A DNA stretch of 11,713 nucleotides from Planctomycetaceae bacterium UBA4732 (GTDB lineage: Bacteria > Planctomycetota > Planctomycetia > Gemmatales > Gemmataceae): the NCBI GenBank assembly GCA_002404095.1, contig DHJA01000042.1, forward strand, positions 1-11,713, read 5' to 3'. Position numbers and translations under genes: made by a program. Below, piece by piece: positions 1-5,305 of the stretch. Numbering within the stretch: position 1 is the first letter of the stretch; each line of letters starts with the position of its first letter. The notes under the pieces are model-generated. The model was not told where the DNA came from and did no database searches. It saw nothing but the letters and a program-made list of their open reading frames with translations.

Positions 1-108
1 TTCGGGTCCGACCTGCTGGACGCGCGGATGCAGCAGCCCGCGCGGCTTGGCGACGGTGTGGTCAAAGCGTCGCGTGACCGGGCGTTTCCGAGTACGAAAG
101 GCAGCCAT
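1..108 (-). CDS. N-terminal fragment of a gene running off the window; possibly an IS110-type transposase
   Basis: The minus strand has an ATG at 108-106 followed by 36 uninterrupted codons to the window edge. The product begins MAAFRTRKRPVTRR and continues as a basic stretch ending in VQQVGPE. A GGAGG Shine-Dalgarno sequence (117-121) lies 8 bases upstream of the ATG, which is the main evidence that this is a real start. The basic N-terminus resembles, from memory, the leader that precedes the DEDD catalytic domain in planctomycete IS110-family transposases. None of the catalytic residues is inside the window, so this identity is only a suggestion. A 326-base gene-free, hairpin-rich stretch lies directly upstream of the start, which would suit the left end of an IS110 element. 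An ordinary hypothetical protein is the alternative. Confidence 0.5.
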   Translation of the reverse strand, partial: MAAFRTRKRPVTRRFDHTVAKPRGLLHPRVQQVGPE

Positions 109-116
109 GAGAATTT

Positions 117-121
117 CCTCC
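117..121 (-). promoter_or_regulatory. Ribosome binding site of the minus-strand fragment 1-108
   Basis: Read on the minus strand this is GGAGG, with 8 bases before the ATG at 108. It is the strongest single argument for a real translation start in this otherwise short, incomplete frame. Confidence 0.6.
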
Positions 122-237
122 GAGACAAAGGATGGGGATCATCCCATTCTCGCAGCAGGCAGTCCGGAAGGAGTTCTTTTTTATTAAAACCCACATACCA
201 GGGGACACGACGATTTGGTTCTGCGGAGCCTTCTGGG

Positions 238-258
238 CGGCGCCGGCAACCGGCGCCG
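238..258. repeat. Perfect 9-bp GC-rich hairpin
   Basis: CGGCGCCGG (238-246) and CCGGCGCCG (250-258) are perfect inverted copies separated by CAA. No T-tract follows on either side, so a classic intrinsic terminator is unlikely. It may be part of a structured RNA read from the minus strand, or it may mark the end of the transcript of the gene at 435-1346. Confidence 0.75.
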
Positions 259-434
259 ACTCCAAGGCGGGGACCGTGGTCCACGAACACAGTCATTCGG
301 ATGCCAACACAGACGATTTAACTTATGGTCAGACCAACGCACGGGCCTTGGCGACAAGCAAACCGGATCAAGCTGTGAGAAACGCAGATAACTATGAATA
401 CTACGCGGGCGGTTGAGCGCCACCGTAGAATCCC

Positions 435-1346
435 TCAGCCGGGTATCCATTGCTGCAAAAACCGCTTACTCTGCCGCAACGCCCGCTGTCGATCCGCTAG
501 CGACCCTTCGTAAGCTCGATCCTCCACTTCGATGCACACTGCCCCGCGATAGCCGGCGTCCGTCAGCGCCGAGAACAGCGGACCCCATTGCACATCGCCC
601 AAACCGGGTAATTTCGCCGTGTGCCAGCCCAGGCCCATGCCGCCCACTTCGTACAGCTTATCGGCGTCGATGCGCGTGTCTTTGGCGTGGACGTGGACGA
701 TGCGGCTGCCGAACTCGCGGATACAGCGCGCTGGGTCGATGTGCTGCCAGATCAGGTGGGACGGGTCGAAGTTAAGGCCGACATTCGCGCTCGGCAGCGT
801 CTCGAACAGCGTCCGCCAGATTGCCGGCGACACGGCCAGGTTCTTGCCGCCCGGCCATTCGTCCGGCGAGAACAGCATCGGACAGTTTTCGATGCCGATT
901 TGCACGCGCAATCCCTCGGCGTGCCGCAGCAGGTCCGGCCATACGGCGGCTGCCATCGGCCAATTCGCCTCCACCGAAAGCGATGGGTCGCGGCCGATGA
1001 AGGTGTTCACAATCGGAACGCCCAGCCGCGCCGCGGCGTCCATGACCCTTTTGAGGTGTTCCGCTACGACGCGGCGATGTTCCGGGTCGGGATCGAGCGG
1101 ATTCGGATAATAGCCGAGACCGGAGACCGCCACGCCGTACTTGCGCAGCAATTCGCGCACGCGGCCGGCGTCGTCGTCGCTGAAGCGCGTCACGTCGAGA
1201 TGGGTGACGCCGGCGTAGCGGCGATCGGCGCCGCCCGGCGGCCAGCACATCAGTTCCACGCAGGCGAAGCCCTCGTCATGCGCGAAGGCTAATACCTGTT
1301 CCAGAGATAGGTCGCCGAGAAGGGCGCTGACAAAGCCGAGTTGCAT
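435..1346 (-). CDS. Sugar phosphate isomerase/epimerase family protein (xylose isomerase-like TIM barrel)
   Basis: The 303-residue product fits the AP-endonuclease-2/xylose-isomerase-like TIM-barrel superfamily, which isomerises or epimerises sugars and related polyols using a divalent metal. Likely metal ligands sit at the usual beta-strand ends: E153 in IGIENCP, D194 in NFDPSH, H220 in HVHAKD and E273 in VCIEVED. Their spacing resembles that of tagatose/psicose 3-epimerases. H197 and D223 are also in conserved positions. The length is normal and there is no signal peptide, so it is probably cytoplasmic. The start is supported by AAGGA (1354-1358) 7 bases upstream of the ATG. It is transcribed divergently from the BON gene and does not clearly belong to an operon here. 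The exact substrate cannot be read from sequence; many planctomycete paralogues of this family are uncharacterised. Confidence 0.88.
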   Translation of the reverse strand: MQLGFVSALLGDLSLEQVLAFAHDEGFACVELMCWPPGGADRRYAGVTHLDVTRFSDDDAGRVRELLRKYGVAVSGLGYYPNPLDPDPEHRRVVAEHLKRVMDAAARLGVPIVNTFIGRDPSLSVEANWPMAAAVWPDLLRHAEGLRVQIGIENCPMLFSPDEWPGGKNLAVSPAIWRTLFETLPSANVGLNFDPSHLIWQHIDPARCIREFGSRIVHVHAKDTRIDADKLYEVGGMGLGWHTAKLPGLGDVQWGPLFSALTDAGYRGAVCIEVEDRAYEGSLADRQRALRQSKRFLQQWIPG

Positions 1347-1413
1347 AACAGTGTCCTTGCGTGAGTCCTTGGAGACGCCGTGGGGTTACATCCCTTGAGG
1401 AAATCTCCTTATT

Positions 1414-1442
1414 GTCATTGCAACCGGCGCGAACGAAGTCAA
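1414..1442 (-). promoter_or_regulatory. Candidate sigma70-like promoter for the isomerase/epimerase gene
   Basis: On the minus strand TTGACT (1442-1437) is followed after 17 bases by AATGAC (1419-1414), with TG one base upstream of the -10. The -35 is good and the -10 is weak. A plus-strand pair, TTGCAA (1418-1423) and AACAAT (1441-1446) with a 17-base spacer, overlaps it, so the two divergent genes may share this control region. Confidence 0.3.
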
Positions 1443-1515
1443 CAATGTTCTTTAGCCGGTCGATAATTCTTTAAGGCGGCCGCCCCGCTCGAACGGAACT
1501 ATAAGAGGTGCGATC

Positions 1516-2343
1516 ATGCGGCGATGGAACTCACGGATCACCGTTCTCGGCCTGGCGTGCGCAGGGTTGCTGCTTGCCGGGGCGCCCGCGTTTGCCCAGA
1601 CTAGCGGCTCTAGCGGAGCGTTCGGCGGCAGCGGCAGTTCCGGCGGCTCATTCGGAGGCAGTTCCTCATTCGGCGGCGGCGGAGCGGGCGGTATGTCGTC
1701 CGGCGGCAGCGGCTCCGGGTTCGGCGGCAGCGGCGGCTCGTCGTTCAGCGGCGGTTCCGGGTCCGGCTTCGGCGGCGGCTCTTCGTCCGGCAATAGCGCC
1801 TTCGGTGGCGCTAGCGGCATCACACCCGGAGGACAGTCGAGCACCAGCTCTATCCCCGGACGCTCCGGCCCCAGCGCCGCCATCGGCGCCACCAGCTTCC
1901 TGGGCGCCTATTACGGCAACCCTCTCGCCCAAGGTCTCGGCTCCGGCAGCCAGGCCAAATTCGGCTCGCCGCTGTACACCCTCACCACCACGGGTCAGAC
2001 CGGCACGGCGTCGATTCGCACGACGAACCCGGCGAGCGGCTATTTCGGCGCGCCTATCGGCGTCCGTCGCCTGCCGGCTTACGCCACTACGCTAAAAATC
2101 AGGGACATGCCGGCGCCGGAAACCGCATTGCAGGTGCGCGACGACTTACGGAACATGCTGGCCGGGTCGGGACAACTCGACTCCAAAGACGCTGTTCGCG
2201 TCCTGATGGACGGGCCGGCCGTGGTCCTCCAAGGCGAAGTCGTGGACGACGACGAACGCCGGCTTGTCGAGAACATGGTCCGCCTGACGCCGGGCGTCAA
2301 CGCGATTCGCAATGAGCTGGCGGCGCGGAATCCGGCGCATTAG
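1516..2343 (+). CDS. Secreted Gly/Ser-rich protein with C-terminal BON domain
   Basis: The 275-residue product begins with a signal peptide: a short basic N-region, a hydrophobic core at about 8-26 and an AFA-QT cleavage site after residue 27. Residues 29-110 are a low-complexity Gly/Ser/Phe tract with repeated FGGS/GSGFGG units. A poorly characterised linker follows, and residues 197-270 match a BON domain (METALQ-type helix, then VLMDGPAVVLQGEV and an ERRLVENMVRLTPGVNAIRNEL stretch read in two parts). BON domains bind membranes or phospholipids, and the family includes OsmY-like periplasmic proteins. Export to the periplasm or envelope is therefore expected. GAGGTG lies 5 bases before the ATG. 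The gene stands alone between a divergent gene and a strong hairpin. The BON assignment is firmer than any cellular role. Confidence 0.85.
   Translation: MRRWNSRITVLGLACAGLLLAGAPAFAQTSGSSGAFGGSGSSGGSFGGSSSFGGGGAGGMSSGGSGSGFGGSGGSSFSGGSGSGFGGGSSSGNSAFGGASGITPGGQSSTSSIPGRSGPSAAIGATSFLGAYYGNPLAQGLGSGSQAKFGSPLYTLTTTGQTGTASIRTTNPASGYFGAPIGVRRLPAYATTLKIRDMPAPETALQVRDDLRNMLAGSGQLDSKDAVRVLMDGPAVVLQGEVVDDDERRLVENMVRLTPGVNAIRNELAARNPAH
1603..1815 (+). repeat. Coding low-complexity Gly/Ser/Phe repeat tract
   Basis: This part of the BON gene codes for irregular repeats of GGS, FGG and GSGFGG (residues 30-100). The DNA is a string of GGCGGC/TCCGGC-type units. It is likely flexible and variable in length between relatives, and it opens long spurious frames on the opposite strand. 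Confidence 0.85.
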
Positions 2344-2352
2344 AGGCTATTG

Positions 2353-2402
2353 GAGCCGCGCACGCAGTAAGCGGAGACGACCGCTTACTGCGTGCGCGGC
2401 TC
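2353..2402 (+). terminator. Perfect 22-bp hairpin after the BON gene
   Basis: Arms 2353-2374 and 2381-2402 are perfect inverted copies with a 6-base loop AGACGA. The hairpin starts 9 bases after the BON stop codon. No run of T follows, so it is not a textbook intrinsic terminator. It could still halt transcription, protect a 3' end, or be a dispersed palindromic repeat. The next gene appears to have its own promoter downstream, which supports a transcript boundary here. Confidence 0.7.
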
Positions 2403-2437
2403 TTCGCCAATTCACTTCCCCCTCTCAGAGATTGGTG

Positions 2438-2466
2438 TTGTCACTTCGCCAACCGGCCGCTATAGG
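2438..2466 (+). promoter_or_regulatory. Candidate sigma70-like promoter for the small acidic protein gene
   Basis: TTGTCA (2438-2443) and TATAGG (2461-2466) are separated by exactly 17 bases. Transcription would begin near 2473, after the hairpin at 2353-2402. This would exclude an in-frame upstream start at 2392 and fits a start at 2533 or 2557. Confidence 0.5.
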
Positions 2467-2556
2467 CTTCCCCTCCCGACGGGTGTTTCGTTTCGTGCAA
2501 AGGTCGAAGGCGCGGCGGGCGTCGCGGGGGCGATGCGCGCGGCCAAGGGGGAGCGT

Positions 2557-2904
2557 ATGCCGGTCAGTTCGCTGCTCAACCGGGTTTTAGACGATGAAGC
2601 GATCACGCGAGGATTGGGCGACGCCGAGGCGCGCGTACTCGTCGAATGGCTTGTCGAACGGACCGAACGCCTCGAAGACGACGACGATCTGGACGCCGAA
2701 GTCGAAGTCCAACGGCTCTGTCGCCGGGCGCGAGCCGTCTCCCGCTTCGTCCACCTCTGGTGCCATCAGCGCGCCTGCGGCGCCGCCCTTCAACTGGCCG
2801 CCGTCGAACGCTTCGGCTGGCCGTTGCCCGACGAAATTGACGCCGACGCATACGATTTGATGCAAGCCATCGTAGAATGGGAGGATGAGCAAACGCGACG
2901 CTGA
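2557..2904 (+). CDS. Small acidic protein of unknown function
   Basis: I do not recognise this 115-residue protein. It starts MPVSSLLNRVLDDEA and is strongly acidic around residues 34-51 (ERTERLEDDDDLDAEVEV). It is predicted mostly helical, with a more hydrophobic middle (RFVHLWCHQRACGAALQLAAV) and an acidic tail. There is no signal peptide or clear membrane segment, so it is probably cytoplasmic. The frame stays open upstream to 2392, but that extension crosses the hairpin and lies upstream of the likely promoter. AAGGGGGAG (2545-2553) just before the ATG favours 2557, with 2533 as an alternative start. Codon use resembles the neighbouring genes. It lies before the three-gene adaptor cluster with a 141-base gap, and no functional link is evident. 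Confidence 0.65.
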   Translation: MPVSSLLNRVLDDEAITRGLGDAEARVLVEWLVERTERLEDDDDLDAEVEVQRLCRRARAVSRFVHLWCHQRACGAALQLAAVERFGWPLPDEIDADAYDLMQAIVEWEDEQTRR

Positions 2905-2921
2905 TTTTTCTCCCAAAAATC
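2903..2921 (+). terminator. Short A+T hairpin overlapping the stop of the small protein gene
   Basis: GATTTTT (2903-2909) and AAAAATC (2915-2921) are inverted copies around CTCCC. The stem is short and A+T-rich, and it overlaps the TGA at 2902-2904. A termination role is only possible, not shown. Confidence 0.3.
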
Positions 2922-2945
2922 GAACGGCCGCAACCGGCAATGTCC

Positions 2946-2974
2946 TTGCGGGCCGCGCAATTATTGATTATGGT
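2946..2974 (+). promoter_or_regulatory. Weak candidate promoter of the adaptor/protease cluster
   Basis: TTGCGG (2946-2951) and TATGGT (2969-2974) are 17 bases apart within an A+T-rich island (2958-2982) in otherwise G+C-rich DNA. It lies about 70 bases before the GTG start at 3046. The match is modest, but it is the only A+T-rich segment before the cluster. Confidence 0.3.
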
Positions 2975-3045
2975 GTATTATCCGCCGACTTCCGGCTCCG
3001 TCTACTTTTCCGACGCCATCTCCTTACCCCGAGCGAGGGTGAACC

Positions 3046-5196
3046 GTGACCCCCGGATCTGAACAGCAAGCGAACCTCCAAGTCGTCGAGCAGGAGCGCC
3101 GCCGCCTCGGCCAACGGCTGGAGGAGGTGTCGCGTCTGTGTGAGTCCGACGTTCCCCCGACCGTGTTTTACGCCGAATTGCTCAAACGCCTGTTGGAATC
3201 GCTGGCCGCCGCCGCCGGCGCCGTCTGGACGCGCACTCCGCAAGGCAACCTGCAAATTCAGTTCCAGGTCAACCTCAAAGAGATCGGCCTCGACCAATCG
3301 GACGAGGTGCGCCAGAGCCACGGCGAAATTTTGCGCGTGGCGGTCGGCCAAGGCAAGCCGATGCACCTGCCGCCGCGCAGCGGCATGGGCGTCGTCGAAG
3401 ACGGCAAGGCCGTCGCCGGCAACACCACCGACTTTTTGTTAATGATCGTCCCCATCCTGCTCAACGATCAGGTAGTCGGCCTCCTCGAAGTCTGGCAGCA
3501 CCCCAACCGTCCGCCGGCCGCCGTCCCCGGCTTCATCCAGTACATGACCCTGATGGCCGAACTGGGCGGACGCTATCAACGCGCTCAAATGCTCCGCCAG
3601 ATGACCGGCCAGGAACAGCTTTGGACGCAGCTCGAAATCTTCGCCCGTCAGGTTCATGGCAGTCTCAACCCGCTTGAAGTCTCCTACGTCGTCGCCAACG
3701 AGGCGCGTCGGCTCATCGAATGCGACCGCGTCAGCGTCGGCCTGCGCTATGGCCGGCGCGTCAGCGTCGAGGCGGTCAGCGGCGCGGACGTTGTTGAGAA
3801 GCGTTCCAACTCCGTGCGCCTTATGCGTCGGCTGTGCGACCGCGTCCTGGCATGGGGCGAAAAACTGATTTTCAACGGCGTGCGCGACGACAGCCTACCG
3901 CCCAAGGTGCTGCAAACCCTTGACGCTTATCTGGCGGAGAGTCCGAGCAAATTGTTGGTGGTGATGCCGCTGAAGGACGAGCGCGAGAGCAAGAGCAAAC
4001 AGCGACCGCGGGCCGTGTTGGTCATGGAGTGCTTCGAGCCGCCGGCCGAGCCGCAACAAATCCTGGCCCGCCTCGACGTGGTCGCCAAGCACGCCACCAG
4101 CGCCCTTTTTAACGCCGTCCAACACCGCCGCATTCCGTTCCGCTGGGTATGGATGCCGCTGGCCAAGGCTCAAGAAGGCGTCGGCGGCCCGACCAGCGCC
4201 ATTGTCATGGCCTGCTGCGTCGCCGCCACCGTTATCGTTTCCATCCTGTGCCTTGTGCCGTATCCGCTCAAGCTGGACGCCAACGGCAAGCTGTTGCCCG
4301 CGACGCGCTGCTACATCTACTCACCGCTGGCCGGCCAGGTCAAACGCTTCCAGGTGGCGCCGGGCGAAACCTTCGGCGAGGGTCGCAATTTGGTCGATCT
4401 GTACGACTTCAACGACCTTGGCACGAAGATTATGGCCTTGCGGCAGGATATCGCCAACGCCCAGCATCAAATCGACTCGGTGCAGGGCGAGGACAAAAAC
4501 GACCATACGACCAAGGAAAAGTCGGACCAGACGCGCGACCTCCAGGCCGCCAGGGCCACGCTTAGCGGCAAAACGGAGGCGCTGGCCCTAATGATGAAAA
4601 GCGTCGGAGCGGACCGCGGCGCCGACCGGGCCGGCCACTATTTCCTGAAGGCGCCGCCCTTCACGAATGAGCAGGCCCAGCGATTGAGCCGTAAAGAATG
4701 GACGGTGCTCAACAGCAACTTCGAGGATATGGTGAACTCCACCGTCAAGCCGTCGGACAAGCTGTTGTGGCTGGGCGCCAAGGATGGGCCGTGGGAAGTC
4801 GAGATGAAGATTCCGCAAAAGCACATTGGCCAAGTCCTTCAATCTTTCCATGGCGACAGAAAAAAGGAACTGGACGTCGATTTCCTACTGCGCAGCGACC
4901 CGACGCGCGCCTACAAGGGCAAGCTGCGTCTGGACCGAATCGGCGGAGAAGCTCTGTCGAATAAGGAAGACAAGGACGAGGCGGAGCCGACGGTTTTGGC
5001 CTACGTCCGCATCGACAACGACGATCCCGACCCTGATTTAGCGAAGATCGACGCGGGGTATCTTCTGCCCCACGACATGGCGCCGCCGGGGACCGAGGTT
5101 CACGGCAAGATCCATTGTGACGACCATCCGATGGGCTATTCGCTGTTCTACGGCGTCTTTGAATTCGTCTATGAGAAGGTGGTTTTCTTCTTCTAA
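3046..5196 (+). CDS. Double GAF domain - transmembrane helix - HlyD-type adaptor fusion protein
   Basis: The 716-residue product joins cytoplasmic sensing to an envelope adaptor. A short coiled-coil-like segment (about 6-34) precedes a first GAF domain (about 38-185; core FLLMIVPILLNDQVVGLLEVW at 130-150, read in parts) and a second GAF domain (about 195-360; SLNPLEVSYVVANEARRL onset, then VVMPL and VLVME strands). One membrane helix follows at 384-404. The remainder (409-690) is HlyD/membrane-fusion-like: a lipoyl-like segment with SPLAGQVKRFQVAPGETF (426-443), a charged helical hairpin (about 458-520), then beta-barrel strands beginning WEVEMKIPQKHIGQ. The C-terminus is aromatic and hydrophobic. 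The GTG start has GAGGG (3035-3039) 6 bases upstream. The GAF ligand and the adaptor's partners are unknown. It heads a three-gene group in which every product carries an adaptor domain. Confidence 0.85.
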   Translation: MTPGSEQQANLQVVEQERRRLGQRLEEVSRLCESDVPPTVFYAELLKRLLESLAAAAGAVWTRTPQGNLQIQFQVNLKEIGLDQSDEVRQSHGEILRVAVGQGKPMHLPPRSGMGVVEDGKAVAGNTTDFLLMIVPILLNDQVVGLLEVWQHPNRPPAAVPGFIQYMTLMAELGGRYQRAQMLRQMTGQEQLWTQLEIFARQVHGSLNPLEVSYVVANEARRLIECDRVSVGLRYGRRVSVEAVSGADVVEKRSNSVRLMRRLCDRVLAWGEKLIFNGVRDDSLPPKVLQTLDAYLAESPSKLLVVMPLKDERESKSKQRPRAVLVMECFEPPAEPQQILARLDVVAKHATSALFNAVQHRRIPFRWVWMPLAKAQEGVGGPTSAIVMACCVAATVIVSILCLVPYPLKLDANGKLLPATRCYIYSPLAGQVKRFQVAPGETFGEGRNLVDLYDFNDLGTKIMALRQDIANAQHQIDSVQGEDKNDHTTKEKSDQTRDLQAARATLSGKTEALALMMKSVGADRGADRAGHYFLKAPPFTNEQAQRLSRKEWTVLNSNFEDMVNSTVKPSDKLLWLGAKDGPWEVEMKIPQKHIGQVLQSFHGDRKKELDVDFLLRSDPTRAYKGKLRLDRIGGEALSNKEDKDEAEPTVLAYVRIDNDDPDPDLAKIDAGYLLPHDMAPPGTEVHGKIHCDDHPMGYSLFYGVFEFVYEKVVFFF

Positions 5197-5205
5197 CATC
5201 TGTTA

Positions 5206-5272
5206 TCGTTTAGCCGCGACCCGAAGGGGAGCGCGTGCGAAGAGCGCTCCCCTTCGGATCGCGGCTAAACGA
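5206..5272 (+). repeat. Long intergenic hairpin between the GAF-adaptor and WD40-adaptor genes
   Basis: Arms 5206-5234 and 5244-5272 form 29 positions of symmetric pairing with a single C/A mismatch (5220/5258) and a 9-base loop. It begins 9 bases after the upstream stop and ends 33 bases before the next ATG. No T-tract follows, and no promoter is visible between it and the next gene. It may therefore sit within a common mRNA, as an attenuator, processing site or stabiliser. Confidence 0.75.
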
Positions 5273-5305
5273 CATCACGGCGTTTCCCCCCCCGGAGGAT
5301 GACTC

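Larger units (their letters stand above)
109..434. other. Gene-free, hairpin-rich region between two minus-strand genes
   Basis: No convincing coding frame is visible on either strand; the short frames here lack ribosome binding sites and protein-like composition. The stretch holds several inverted repeats: a 9-bp perfect hairpin at 238-258, GGACCGTGGTCC at 271-282, and an imperfect hairpin around 132-147 (ATGGG/CCCAT read on the minus strand). A TTTTAATAAAA-like A+T tract lies near 177-188. If the downstream fragment (1-108) is an IS110 transposase, this would be the non-coding left end, where IS110-group elements encode their bridge RNA. No element boundary can be fixed, because IS110 elements lack clear terminal inverted repeats. 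Confidence 0.4.

Noticed and set aside
621..1292. Plus-strand open frame of 223 codons opposite the isomerase/epimerase gene
   Set aside because: The opposite strand has clear family motifs and a ribosome binding site; this frame has neither and looks like a complement shadow.
1603..1815. Gly-rich repeat tract as a non-coding minisatellite
   Set aside because: It stays in frame within a gene that has a signal peptide before it and a BON domain after it, so it is a coding linker.
2392..2556. Upstream in-frame start for the small acidic protein
   Set aside because: The first codons lie inside the hairpin 2353-2402 and before the likely promoter at 2438-2466. The encoded extension is low in conserved character and has no Shine-Dalgarno sequence.
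5286..5293. C8 homopolymer before the WD40-adaptor ribosome binding site as a phase-variation tract
   Set aside because: It is short, lies outside the coding frame, and does not separate promoter elements. It may only be a sequencing-sensitive run.
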